The translations under genes were made by a program, and so were the position numbers. DNA of 33,799 nucleotides, taken from positions 73,995-107,793 of the forward strand of contig JAIQGG010000007.1 of the NCBI GenBank assembly GCA_020072785.1. Reading direction: 5' to 3'. The notes beneath the pieces are model-generated. The model saw only the letters and a list, made by a program, of their open reading frames with translations. It did no database searches and was not told the origin of the DNA. This DNA is from Terriglobia bacterium (GTDB taxonomy: Bacteria > Acidobacteriota > Terriglobia > Acidiferrales > UBA7541). Of the stretch, positions 8,142-16,054 are shown piece after piece (within the stretch, counting starts at the first letter, position 1; the number at the start of each line of letters is the position of its first letter).

Positions 8142-9116
8142 CTATTCCGGTGCGGTGAAATAGCCTTTGCGGTGCCGGACTTCGTAGTCGCCCTGGACTT
8201 TGACTTCGATGGTGCGGAAGGAGCCGGCGGGGCCGCGCGGCTTCGGGTAGTAGGCCAGGCGGTACTGGGTGCGCAGCTCGCGGTCGATGCGCTCGAAGAT
8301 GGCGTCGAGGTCCTGCGAGGAATCCGGAAAAAACAGGGCGCCGCCGGTGGTGTCGGTAATGGTCTCCAGGGCGTGTTCGCCGGCGGTATTGCGGCCGCTC
8401 TCGCCCCGGATGGAGCGGATGACGATGGTGTAGAGGAGCGCGCCGGAGCGCACGGCCTCCTTGCGCGCGGTGTCGAAATCGGAGTGGCTGGTAGTTTCCC
8501 CGGCGTCGGTGACCAGGATGATGACGCGGCGGCGCTCGTCGCCGCGGCGCTCGAGGGCCCGGGCGCCGAGCAGCACGGCGTCATAGATTGAGGTGCCGGC
8601 GCCCTCGGAGACGCGGCGGACGGCGCTCTGCAATCGCGCCACGTCGTTGGTGAAGGGCACCAGCTGCGTGACCGTTTCGTCAAATTCGTAGAGGGCCATT
8701 TGGTCGCTCGTGCGCAGGACCTGGCGGATGAAGCGCGCAGCGGCTTCGCGCTCGGCAGCCATCTCCTTCTGCGCGCTGAGGCTGGAATCGATCATCAAAA
8801 CGAGATCGAGGGGCTGCTGGGTTTCGGATTCGAAGACCTCGATCTTCTGCGGCACGCCCTCTTCTTCGATGACAAAGGCGCCGCGGGTCAGATCGGGCAC
8901 CGGGCGGTGACGGGCGTCGGAGACGCTGACGAGGACGTTGACCAGGTCGACCTGCACGCGGATGCGGCCTCGTTCCTGCTGCAAGGCTGCGTCGGCGCGG
9001 CCCCGCGCCGCGCGGGGCTCGGCGCCGCGCAGGAGAGACAAGGGAAGAAGCGTGGCCGCGGCCGCGAGGAGCAGCAGGCCGAAGAAAAATGGAAAACGCC
9101 GGGACGGGAGTCGCAT
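8142..9116 (-). CDS. Exported vWA-domain protein (acidobacterial VWFA-related family)
   Basis: A 324-residue protein with an N-terminal signal anchor (FPFFFGLLLLAAAATLLPLSLL, residues about 9-29, following arginines). A short beta-rich region follows (RIRVQVDLVNVLVSVSDARH...VPDLTRGAFVIEEEGV, about 51-90), characteristic of the family often named VWFA-related Acidobacterial domain. The vWA domain begins at LDLVLMIDSSLS with MIDAS residues D110, S112 and S114; later Thr (GAGTSIYDAV) and Asp (LVTDAGE) complete the metal site. The ATG immediately follows the TAG of moaE (TAGATG), so the gene is probably translated with moaD-moaE. Function is unknown; vWA domains bind protein ligands. Its link to the molybdopterin genes may be coincidental. 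Confidence 0.85.
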   Translation of the reverse strand: MRLPSRRFPFFFGLLLLAAAATLLPLSLLRGAEPRAARGRADAALQQERGRIRVQVDLVNVLVSVSDARHRPVPDLTRGAFVIEEEGVPQKIEVFESETQQPLDLVLMIDSSLSAQKEMAAEREAAARFIRQVLRTSDQMALYEFDETVTQLVPFTNDVARLQSAVRRVSEGAGTSIYDAVLLGARALERRGDERRRVIILVTDAGETTSHSDFDTARKEAVRSGALLYTIVIRSIRGESGRNTAGEHALETITDTTGGALFFPDSSQDLDAIFERIDRELRTQYRLAYYPKPRGPAGSFRTIEVKVQGDYEVRHRKGYFTAPE

Positions 9117-9611
9117 CTAGGAGTGAGACTCCGGCGGAGGCGGCGGGGTTGCCGGGGGGGTGGGAGGCATTTCGCCGTCGGCCCAGACGGCGCCGTCCGC
9201 GAAGAACTCCTTTTTCCAGATGGGCACGGTTTTCTTGAGGGTGTCGATGGCCAAGCGGCAGGCCTCGAAGGCCGGGCCGCGGTGCGGAGCACTGACGGCA
9301 ATGAAGACGCTGGTCTCGCCGATCTCCAGCTTTCCCAGGCGGTGCACGATGGCCACGCGGTCGATGGCCAAGCGGGAGTGCATCTCGGCGGCGATCTCGC
9401 GCATCTTGGCCAGGGCCATGGCCTCGTAGCCCTCGTATTCGAGATAGAGCGTGGCGCGCCCGCGGGAGTTGTTGCGCACGCAGCCGTCGAAGGTGGCCAC
9501 GGCCCCGTCGCCGGGGGCGCGCACGTGGGCGATGAGAGCCAGCGGCTCGATGGGCTCGCGGACGAGCCGGATGAGGTCCTGGGCGTTGCTCATGGGGCTG
9601 GGCGGCGTCAT
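9117..9611 (-). CDS. moaE: Molybdopterin synthase catalytic subunit
   Basis: About 164 residues. With thiocarboxylated MoaD it converts precursor Z (cPMP) to molybdopterin in the cytosol. Visible family features are GAVATFDGCVRNNSRG, LEYEGYEAMALAKM, IVHRLGKLEIGETSVFIAVSAPHRGPAF and the catalytic-lysine motif KKTVPIWKKE. The C-terminus is unusual: a proline-rich tail (PPTPPATPPPPP) after the core. The start is uncertain: GTG at 9635 overlaps moaD by 11 nt, while ATGs at 9611 and 9593 give no overlap; none has a well-spaced Shine-Dalgarno. It lies directly downstream of moaD and directly upstream of the vWA gene. Confidence 0.93.
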   Translation of the reverse strand: MTPPSPMSNAQDLIRLVREPIEPLALIAHVRAPGDGAVATFDGCVRNNSRGRATLYLEYEGYEAMALAKMREIAAEMHSRLAIDRVAIVHRLGKLEIGETSVFIAVSAPHRGPAFEACRLAIDTLKKTVPIWKKEFFADGAVWADGEMPPTPPATPPPPPESHS

Positions 9612-9624
9612 GGCGGGATGCTTA

Positions 9625-9870
9625 TCAGCCTCCACTCACGGGAGGAAGGAAGGCGACTTCGTCACCGGAGGCCAGCGGCGCGCTCCAGGGGGCGAATTCC
9701 TGGTTGCGCGAGGCAACCAGAGAAGGCCGGTAAGGGGCGAGCTCGGGGTGGAGCTGGCGATAGCGGGTAAAGAGATCTTCGATGCGTGCGCCTTCGACCA
9801 TGTTCACGGAGTCCTCCGCGCGTCCCACGATCTCCTTGAGGCGGCCGAAGAAGAGTACGCGTATCTGCAT
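9625..9870 (-). CDS. moaD: Molybdopterin synthase sulfur carrier subunit
   Basis: An 81-residue ubiquitin-fold protein starting MQIRVLFFGRLKEIVG and ending FLPPVSGG. The C-terminal Gly-Gly is the tail that is adenylated and thiocarboxylated to donate sulfur in molybdopterin synthesis. Length is normal for MoaD. It is the first gene of moaD-moaE-vWA and is divergent from the TIGR01777 gene across a 159-bp gap. No other molybdenum cofactor gene is in the window. Confidence 0.95.
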   Translation of the reverse strand: MQIRVLFFGRLKEIVGRAEDSVNMVEGARIEDLFTRYRQLHPELAPYRPSLVASRNQEFAPWSAPLASGDEVAFLPPVSGG

Positions 9871-10029
9871 AAAGCCTTCCGGATGATTCTAACCTGCCGG
9901 GAGCGCTGCGGGCCACTGCCAGAAAGACGGCCGGCGGAATTGCCGGTTTGTGCTTGACCGCAGGCGAAGGGGGTCGTAGGTTTCGAGAGGGACCACTTCC
10001 CTTTCGCGCGGGCCACGAGGAAATCAACG

Positions 10030-10983
10030 ATGAAGATTCTGGTGACGGGAGCGAGCGGGCTGGTGGGGACCGCGCTGGGCAAGGCGCTGGCGCGCGACGG
10101 GCATACGGTCTGCCGGCTGCTGCGCCCGGGGAGCCGGACGGCCAGCGAAAAGGGCGCCGCTGCCGGAACCGGCTTCGATGTGGCGTGGAATCCTGCGACG
10201 GGCGAGATGGGCGGAGCGGCCGTCGGCGCCGACGCGGTAGTGCATCTGGCGGGGGCGCCGATTGCGGAAGGACGCTGGACGGCGGGGCGGAAAGAGCTGC
10301 TGCGTTCGAGCCGGGTGGAGACGACGCGGGCGCTGGTGAATGCGCTCGCGAAGATGAGCGTGCGGCCGCGGGTGCTGGTGTGCGCTTCGGCGACCGGCTA
10401 CTACGGCGACCGCGGGGAGGAAGTGCTCACGGAGGAGAGTCCCGCGGGCACGGATTTCCTGGCGGGCATCGGACAGCAGTGGGAAGGGGAAGCGGTGAAG
10501 GCGGAAGTTCTGGGGATCCGCGTGGTGCGCGCGCGCCTGGGCATGGTGCTGGCCAGGCATGGCGGGGCGCTGGCGAAGATGCTGCTGCCCTTCCGCTTGG
10601 GCGTGGGCGGGCGGTTCGGCTCCGGGCGGCAGTGGATGCCCTGGGTGACGCTGGAAGACGTCGTGGGCATCTTCCGCTTCGCGCTGGAGGAGGCCCCGGC
10701 GGGAAGCGTGCTGAGCCGCATGCCGCTGAGCGGCGCCGTGAACGCGGTGGCGCCTCAACCGGTGCGCAACGCTGAGTTCACCCAGGCGCTGGCGCGGGCC
10801 CTGCATCGCCCGGCGATCTTTCCCGTGCCGGCGCTGGCTCTGCGCCTGACGCTGGGCGAGATGGCCGGCGCGCTGCTGCTCTCCAGCCAGCGCGTGCTGC
10901 CGCAAAAGCTCGAGCAGTGCGGCTATCGCTTCCGCCATCCGGAACTGCGCGCGGCGCTCGCCGCCGTCCTCGCCGCGGATTGA
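10030..10983 (+). CDS. TIGR01777 family NAD(P)-binding epimerase-like protein (YfcH/SDR39U1 type)
   Basis: A 317-residue Rossmann-fold protein of the extended short-chain dehydrogenase superfamily. The nucleotide-binding motif GASGLVG is at residues 7-13, and VVHLAGAPIAEGRWT and ATGYYGDRGEE (the YxxxK-equivalent region lacks a clear catalytic Lys) are typical of this subfamily. The C-terminal domain YRFRHPELRAALAAVL corresponds to the DUF1731-like tail. GAGGA lies about 9 nt before the ATG. The family is widespread but its substrate is unknown, with roles proposed in cell division or sugar-nucleotide handling. It is a single gene, divergent from moaD and convergent with the next gene. Confidence 0.9.
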   Translation: MKILVTGASGLVGTALGKALARDGHTVCRLLRPGSRTASEKGAAAGTGFDVAWNPATGEMGGAAVGADAVVHLAGAPIAEGRWTAGRKELLRSSRVETTRALVNALAKMSVRPRVLVCASATGYYGDRGEEVLTEESPAGTDFLAGIGQQWEGEAVKAEVLGIRVVRARLGMVLARHGGALAKMLLPFRLGVGGRFGSGRQWMPWVTLEDVVGIFRFALEEAPAGSVLSRMPLSGAVNAVAPQPVRNAEFTQALARALHRPAIFPVPALALRLTLGEMAGALLLSSQRVLPQKLEQCGYRFRHPELRAALAAVLAAD

Positions 10984-11012
10984 ACGGCAGGGCTCTCCTT
11001 CGATTGCACGGT

Positions 11013-11044
11013 TTAACTGTTCGACCGTTCTACTTTTCAACTCT
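11013..11044 (+). repeat. Degenerate octamer repeat, 4 units
   Basis: TTAACTGT, TCGACCGT, TCTACTTT and TCAACTCT run head to tail (consensus TYNACYNT). The block lies between two convergent genes and covers the last codons of the small unknown gene ending at 11037. It resembles the heptamer blocks elsewhere in the window. Confidence 0.5.
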
Positions 11045-11441
11045 TCGGGCGGTCGGGGTCGAGACGCTCGAGCAGGACGTCGAGGTTGGACTCATCCACA
11101 AAGAGCTGCGCCCCTCTGCCGGCTCTATCGCCGGCCGGAGGTGCGGCAAGGGATTCGTCCTCGTCGAAGGCCTGGAAGAGACGCAGCTTGGCCACCGCGT
11201 ACTCTTCGGTCCCCGTGAGGGCGTGGCCGGCGCGCTTCTTCCACGCTTCCACCGCGGCGCCATCTACGAAGATGCGCAGGGGGAAGGTGGCTTTGCGATC
11301 GGCGGAGATCATATAGCAGTATTCGGTGCCGGACTTGGCTCCGCGGCACACGCGCTCCACTTCGAAAAAGTAGTATTGGAAGACATAGCCGGTCGCCGCG
11401 GAATACGCTTTTACGCGGCGGGCAGCGTCGGGGCGAGGCAT
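11037..11441 (-). CDS. Small protein of unknown function
   Basis: A 134-residue soluble, acidic protein with no signal peptide that I do not recognise. The N-terminal half (KAYSAATGYVFQYYFFEVERV, RGAKSGTEYCYMISADR, FPLRIFVDGAAVEAWKKR) has alternating hydrophobic and polar residues suggesting a compact alpha/beta domain, followed by ATGTEEYAVAKLRLFQAFDE-like helical text and a charged tail ending in LDPDRPKS. ATG 11441 has no clear Shine-Dalgarno. Good codon use and a conserved-looking fold argue that it is real. It is convergent with the TIGR01777 gene (53-bp gap) and divergent from the lipoprotein gene. Confidence 0.65.
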   Translation of the reverse strand: MPRPDAARRVKAYSAATGYVFQYYFFEVERVCRGAKSGTEYCYMISADRKATFPLRIFVDGAAVEAWKKRAGHALTGTEEYAVAKLRLFQAFDEDESLAAPPAGDRAGRGAQLFVDESNLDVLLERLDPDRPKS

Positions 11442-11769
11442 GGGCGGATTATTCGGTGTGCGGTGGAGTCTGTCAATGGATGGCCAGCGAAGATTTGCAG
11501 GTAGTCGGAGATGGAAGAATCAATAAAGGAATTCCGAAGTGGGAATGAGCCATCCTGGTGCAGTGCCAAAACGAAACTTTCCACTGCCATACTCGGCCAC
11601 GAGAATTCGCGCTAAGCTTACTGCGGTTTGCAAGAATACAGCCAGACATCTCCCATAACTCTTTGTTCCACAGTTGCTTAGAGATAAGTCATGGCTCCTC
11701 CAATGGAGCCCTGCGGCCAAAAACCATTCTTCGACGTTCGCTGGCCCTTCGCCTGCTTTTCTTGCGGGC
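11442..11769. other. Gene-free divergent region upstream of the lipoprotein gene
   Basis: A 328-bp stretch of lower GC content between the small unknown gene (minus) and the Ig-repeat lipoprotein (plus). It must hold promoters for one or both. GCAGTG (from 11562) and CACTGC (from 11582) form a 6-bp inverted repeat with a 16-nt loop. I see no convincing sigma-70 promoter, riboswitch or RNA gene. Confidence 0.5.
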
Positions 11770-14100
11770 ATGCCGCCCCTCTCCGAGCATCGCAAACGAA
11801 TCGTTGCCGCACACGGATTTCTTGTTCTCCTCACGGCGAGTGCGTGCACGCTGGGCTGCGGCGGGGGAGGCGCAAGCCCTGTAGCGCCCCCGCCGCCTTC
11901 ACCTCCCCCTTCTCCGCCCCCGGCGGTAACGGTGAACCTGACGCCCGGGAGTGCCTCCATCCTCTTGGGCAACACGCAAGCGTTCACGGCCACGGTCAGC
12001 GGCACAACCGACGCCGCCGTCTCCTGGACGGTGAACGGCGTGGCCGGAGGTAATGCCACCCTGGGAACGATCTCCGCCGCCGGGCTGTACACCGCCCCGG
12101 CCGATCTGCCGTCTCCCGCCACGGTAGAGGTGCGTGCCACCAGCCATGCCGATAGCACCCGGTACGCCGCAGCGCAAGTCACCGTCACCAGCGACATTGC
12201 CCTCAGCCTCGCGCCGGGCGCGGCCAGCGTGGAGCTGGGCGCGGTGCAGAGTTTTCACGCCACGCTCGCAAGCAGCGGCCATCCGGACACCGCGGTGCGC
12301 TGGAGCCTCAGCGGAGCGGCATGTCCGGCGGCCTGCGGCGCGGTGGATGGCAGCGGCAACTACACGGCGCCAGCGATCCTGCCCTCCTCGCCAAGCGTCA
12401 CCGTCACCGCGCGGAGCGCCGCGGACAGTTCCAAACAGGCCACGGCGACAATCAACATAACCAGCAGCTTCATTCTGACAATTGCGGCGCCGGCGAGCGA
12501 GCCCGCGGGCGGAACGGCCAGCCTCACGGCCACGCTGCAGCCGGTCTCCGGCTCGAACCCGGATTCGGTGCTGAGTTGGTCGCTCTCCGGGGCGGGCTGC
12601 ACGGGGAGCGCCTGCGGCACCCTGACCAGCACCGGCAGCGCTTCGTCCGCGGGCGGCGCTACCACCGCCTCGGCCACGTACACCGCGCCGGCCACGCAGC
12701 CGAATCCGGCGAGCGTGGTCATCACCGTGACCCCCGCGGCCGATCCCGCGCGAAAGGTCCAGGCCACGGTGACCATTACAGCCGTGGTATCGGTCGGCGT
12801 CTCGCCTGCCTCCGCCACGCGGGCGATAAACCACCGCCTCACGCTGAGCGTGACGGTCGGGGGAACGGCGAATGCCACCGTCACCTGGAACGTCAACGGC
12901 GTGGCCGGCGGTAACGCCGGCGTGGGACAAATCTGCGTGGCCGGCTCAAACCCCTGCCAGGCCGTGACCACCAGCAGCAACGCCCAGGTGGACTACCTCG
13001 CGCCCGGCGCTCTGCCCCTGCCCAATCCGGTGACCGTGCAGGCGGTCAGCCAGGCCGATCCCACCAAGAACGCCGCGGCGCAGATCACCATCATCGCCCA
13101 CATCCTGGTGACCGTCGCGCCGGCCAGCGTGACGCTCGCGCCCGCGGCGGCGCAGGCATTCGCCGCCAGCGTTCTGGGCACGGACAACCAAAACGTCGTC
13201 TGGCAAGTGCAGGGCGCGGCCTGCGGCGGCGCCGGAGCGCCCTGCGGAACGATCAACGCCAACGGCATCTATACCGCGCCGGTCAGCGCGCCGTCGCCGA
13301 ACACCCTGCAAGTGGTGGCCGTCAGTTCCGAGGACACTGCGCAGACGGGTACGGCCAACGTCACTTTGACGTCCGGCCCGGCCATTCTGGGGCTCCTCCC
13401 GGCGAGCATCTATGCCGGGGGTACGGCGGGATTCACGCTGAAAACGGAGGGCAGCGGGTTTGTCGCGGCGAGTCCGGGGCCGGGTTCGACGCTGCTCCTT
13501 GGCGGAGCAGCGCGCACCACTACGTGCAACTCGGCGCTGGAATGCACCGCGGCGGTGGCCCCCGCGGACGTGGCCGCGGCGGGCACGCTGGCAGTGCAGG
13601 TCAGGAATCCGGACGGCTCGCTCTCGAACAGCGTCTCGCTGGTGGTTCTGGCGGCGCCGGGCAGCGCGGAAGTGATCGCGCTGACGGCCGCCGCACCGCA
13701 GGCCGGCGGAAAAGACCTCGTGGTGGTGCAGCCCACCACGGCGGGGGTTTCCTCGCCCGGCGCCAGCGTGGACCTGAACGTGGCGGCGCTGGGCCTGTTT
13801 TCGACGGCCAACAACTCCTGCACGCTCGGCGGAAATCCCGTCGCGCTGCTGCGCCCCGCGTCGGGAACCGCCGCCGTGGATATCTGTCTGTTTTCAGAGA
13901 GCGGCCTGGACACCAGCATGACCTACACGGTCTCCGGGCCGGGCGACGTCCTGGTCATCGCCAAGCAGCCGGCGGGACTGGGGATTATCCACCTGACGCT
14001 GCAGCTCGCGAGCACCACGCTGCCGGGCGCGCGCACGCTCTTCATCCAAAACACCAATCTGGACGAGACCGCGGCCAGCGGCGCCCTGGAGGTCGAGTGA
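11770..14100 (+). CDS. Probable lipoprotein with tandem bacterial Ig-like domains
   Basis: A 776-residue exported protein. ATG 11770 is preferred over an upstream TTG (11674) because it places the signal peptide first (HRKRIVAAHGFLVLLTASAC). Either Cys26 or Cys30 (ACTLGCGGGG) could be lipidated. A Pro-rich linker (39-51) follows, then about five Ig-like repeats of 85-105 residues, each opening with a TVNLTPGSASILLG-like strand and holding a xWxVNG or WSLSG core and GxYTAPAxLPSP signature. Next comes an IPT/TIG-like domain (ILGLLPASIYAGG...VRNPDGSLSNSVSLVV), then a C-terminal domain of about 140 residues I cannot name. Such repeats form rod-like surface stalks. It is followed by two further exported proteins 1 and 13 nt downstream. 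Confidence 0.85.
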   Translation: MPPLSEHRKRIVAAHGFLVLLTASACTLGCGGGGASPVAPPPPSPPPSPPPAVTVNLTPGSASILLGNTQAFTATVSGTTDAAVSWTVNGVAGGNATLGTISAAGLYTAPADLPSPATVEVRATSHADSTRYAAAQVTVTSDIALSLAPGAASVELGAVQSFHATLASSGHPDTAVRWSLSGAACPAACGAVDGSGNYTAPAILPSSPSVTVTARSAADSSKQATATINITSSFILTIAAPASEPAGGTASLTATLQPVSGSNPDSVLSWSLSGAGCTGSACGTLTSTGSASSAGGATTASATYTAPATQPNPASVVITVTPAADPARKVQATVTITAVVSVGVSPASATRAINHRLTLSVTVGGTANATVTWNVNGVAGGNAGVGQICVAGSNPCQAVTTSSNAQVDYLAPGALPLPNPVTVQAVSQADPTKNAAAQITIIAHILVTVAPASVTLAPAAAQAFAASVLGTDNQNVVWQVQGAACGGAGAPCGTINANGIYTAPVSAPSPNTLQVVAVSSEDTAQTGTANVTLTSGPAILGLLPASIYAGGTAGFTLKTEGSGFVAASPGPGSTLLLGGAARTTTCNSALECTAAVAPADVAAAGTLAVQVRNPDGSLSNSVSLVVLAAPGSAEVIALTAAAPQAGGKDLVVVQPTTAGVSSPGASVDLNVAALGLFSTANNSCTLGGNPVALLRPASGTAAVDICLFSESGLDTSMTYTVSGPGDVLVIAKQPAGLGIIHLTLQLASTTLPGARTLFIQNTNLDETAASGALEVE

Positions 14101-14101
14101 A

Positions 14102-14665
14102 ATGAACTTTGCGCAACGTCGCCGCTTTCTGTGGATCCTGTTTCTGGGCGGGCTGCTGCTCATCGCCCTGGTGGCCAACGCCACGACCTTCATCCGGCTG
14201 CCCTTCGGCGCGCTGGCGCAGCAGGCCGCGGCGGTGGCGCGCCTGCGCTGCCTCGCGACGGAGAGCCGCTGGGAGCAGGGCGTGATCTGGACGGACACGC
14301 GCTTCGCCGTGCTGGAAGCGGAGAAAGGGACGCTGCCGCGGCAGATCACGGTGCGCACCCCGGGCGGCCGGGTCGGCGGGCTGCAGGCGCACGTGGACGG
14401 CGCTCCGCGCTTCCGTCCGGGCGAAGAGGTCTACCTCTTTCTGTGGGCGCCTGCGGGCGAGCCCTACCGCGTGCTGGGCTGGGCCCAGGGCACGTTTCGC
14501 ATCGCGAAGAATCCGCGGACCAGGCAGGAGACGGTCACGCAGGAATCCGCGGCGATGCCCGTCTTCGACCCGCAAAGGCGCGAGTTTCGCAGCGCAGGTT
14601 TCCGGCGGGTGCCGCTGGCGGAATTCCGCGAACGGCTGCGGCGGGCCGTGGCCGAAGCGCGATAG
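14102..14665 (+). CDS. Small exported protein of unknown function
   Basis: A 187-residue protein with an arginine-rich start and signal peptide (NFAQRRRFLWILFLGGLLLI, predicted cut after ANA at about 27). The mature part is beta-rich (QAAAVARLRCLATESRW, ITVRTPGGRVGG, FRPGEEVYLFLWAP, YRVLGWAQGTFRI) and ends in an Arg-rich helix (FRERLRRAVAEAR). Its ATG lies 1 nt after the lipoprotein's TGA (TGAAATG), so the two are probably translated together, and the protease gene follows 13 nt later. I do not recognise the family. Position suggests an accessory role for the surface lipoprotein or the protease. Confidence 0.75.
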   Translation: MNFAQRRRFLWILFLGGLLLIALVANATTFIRLPFGALAQQAAAVARLRCLATESRWEQGVIWTDTRFAVLEAEKGTLPRQITVRTPGGRVGGLQAHVDGAPRFRPGEEVYLFLWAPAGEPYRVLGWAQGTFRIAKNPRTRQETVTQESAAMPVFDPQRREFRSAGFRRVPLAEFRERLRRAVAEAR

Positions 14666-14678
14666 GAGGTATGCACAG

Positions 14679-15902
14679 ATGCAGCGTTGCCTTTACAGAT
14701 TCACCGCGGGCGCCCTGGCGCTGTGCCTGACTCTGTTTTCGGCGCAGACGGCTCGGGGCTATGCCTTCAACCAGGTCGTGCCCGACCTGCGGCTCTCCCC
14801 CAGCGTGGCGGGCAGCTCCGCGTGCCCCATCCCGGCGCATCAACTGACGGCCGCGGGAAGCCTCACGGTGCAGTGGAGCACAATCCTGGGAACGAACCCG
14901 CTAACCATCCTGACGCAGGACCAATCCACGTCCGGGCGGCTCAATGAAATCGAGCAGGCTATCCAGCAATCGCTGAACGTGTGGACGGGCGTTTCGGGGA
15001 GCGCGCTGCAGCCCGCCGTGCTCGCCCCGCTCGTGCGCGCGGCCTCGGCAAACATCTGCGCCGCGGACGGCCTCAACTCCATCTGCTTCGACCAGAGCGA
15101 CGCCGCGTTCACTCCGGGCGTGCTGGCCTTCACGCGCGTGCTCACCGCGGACCACATCGGCGCGCAGGTGGGCAGCGGCGCGCCGGCGACGGAGCTGGGG
15201 GAAATTCTGGACGCGGACCTCTATTTCAATCCGGGAGATTCGCGCATCACCTTCGCCACGCCGCAGGCGCTCGCCGCTGCGCCCGCCGCGTATGACCTGG
15301 AATCGGTGCTGACGCACGAACTGGGGCACCTTTTCGGCTTCAGCCATTCCGCCGTCTGGAGCGCGATGATGAATCCTTTCGCGCCCGCGCCCGGCAACTA
15401 CACCGGAGCGCGCCCCACCGCGCAGCAGCCGGACGCGCCGCTCGGCGAAGACGACCGCACCGGCCTGCGCGTCCTGTATCCCAGCGCGGGCGACACCACA
15501 CACATCGGGAGCATCACCGGACGCGTTCTCCCGGCCAATGCCCTCGCCCTGCCCGCGGCGCCCGCGGGCGTCACCGGCATCTTCGGCGCGCACGTGGTGG
15601 CCGTGGATGCCTCCAGCGGCGCGGTGATCGCCGGCGTCCTGGGCGGGTGGAGCTGCAGCGGAGCGGGGCCGCCGCAATTCGACGGCAGCTATCGCTTCGA
15701 CCGCCTCGCGGTGGGCGCGGCACAAAGCTATCAGGTCTACGCGGAGCCGCTCAACGGAGCCGTGGATCCCTCGGCGGTCAGCAATGCCCTGGGCGCGCTG
15801 TGCCGCAACGTCTCGACCGACCCGGGCTGGCCCTCCGCGGCGGCGTGCGTCGTGCCCCCGGTGGATATCGAATTCACCACCCGCATCCGGACATCTCCTT
15901 GA
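14679..15902 (+). CDS. Exported matrixin-like zinc metalloprotease
   Basis: A 407-residue protein with a signal peptide (about 1-27, ending TARG) and a strong Shine-Dalgarno (AGGAGGT, 8 nt before ATG). Zinc-binding HELGHLFGFSH (213-223) fits the metzincin HExxHxxGxxH motif, and SAMMNPF just after supplies the Met-turn, placing it nearest the M10 matrixins. The pre-catalytic region (NEIEQAIQQSLNVWTGVSG) is the usual matrixin helix. After DRTGLRVLYPSAG (end of the catalytic domain) come about 130 residues with a CarboxypepD_reg-like beta fold (ITGRVLP...GAHVVAVDASSG). No obvious cysteine-switch propeptide is seen. It ends the exported three-gene cluster. Confidence 0.88.
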   Translation: MQRCLYRFTAGALALCLTLFSAQTARGYAFNQVVPDLRLSPSVAGSSACPIPAHQLTAAGSLTVQWSTILGTNPLTILTQDQSTSGRLNEIEQAIQQSLNVWTGVSGSALQPAVLAPLVRAASANICAADGLNSICFDQSDAAFTPGVLAFTRVLTADHIGAQVGSGAPATELGEILDADLYFNPGDSRITFATPQALAAAPAAYDLESVLTHELGHLFGFSHSAVWSAMMNPFAPAPGNYTGARPTAQQPDAPLGEDDRTGLRVLYPSAGDTTHIGSITGRVLPANALALPAAPAGVTGIFGAHVVAVDASSGAVIAGVLGGWSCSGAGPPQFDGSYRFDRLAVGAAQSYQVYAEPLNGAVDPSAVSNALGALCRNVSTDPGWPSAAACVVPPVDIEFTTRIRTSP

Positions 15903-15984
15903 GCGCGGGAACCCGCCCAAATATGCCGCACGAGAAATCCCCAAGGTGTAAAATGTTTTTCTAGGGAGTTCGCCTCGGAATTTC

Positions 15985-15999
15985 CGGACAACGTGTCCG
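15985..15999. promoter_or_regulatory. Inverted repeat upstream of the methyltransferase gene
   Basis: CGGACA, 3 nt (ACG), TGTCCG: a perfect 6-bp palindrome 55 nt before the methyltransferase ATG, with TTC and GAA extending it if one base is bulged. Size and position fit a dimeric repressor operator, but no regulator gene is adjacent. Confidence 0.35.
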
Positions 16000-16054
16000 A
16001 ATTCGGTCGTTCCTCCCGGGATTGGCAGCGCAGTAAAGTCTGGAGAGCGCGAAA

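Noticed and set aside
11674-11769. TTG-initiated 32-residue extension of the Ig-repeat lipoprotein
   Set aside because: It would bury the signal peptide inside the protein; ATG 11770 gives a normal lipoprotein start.
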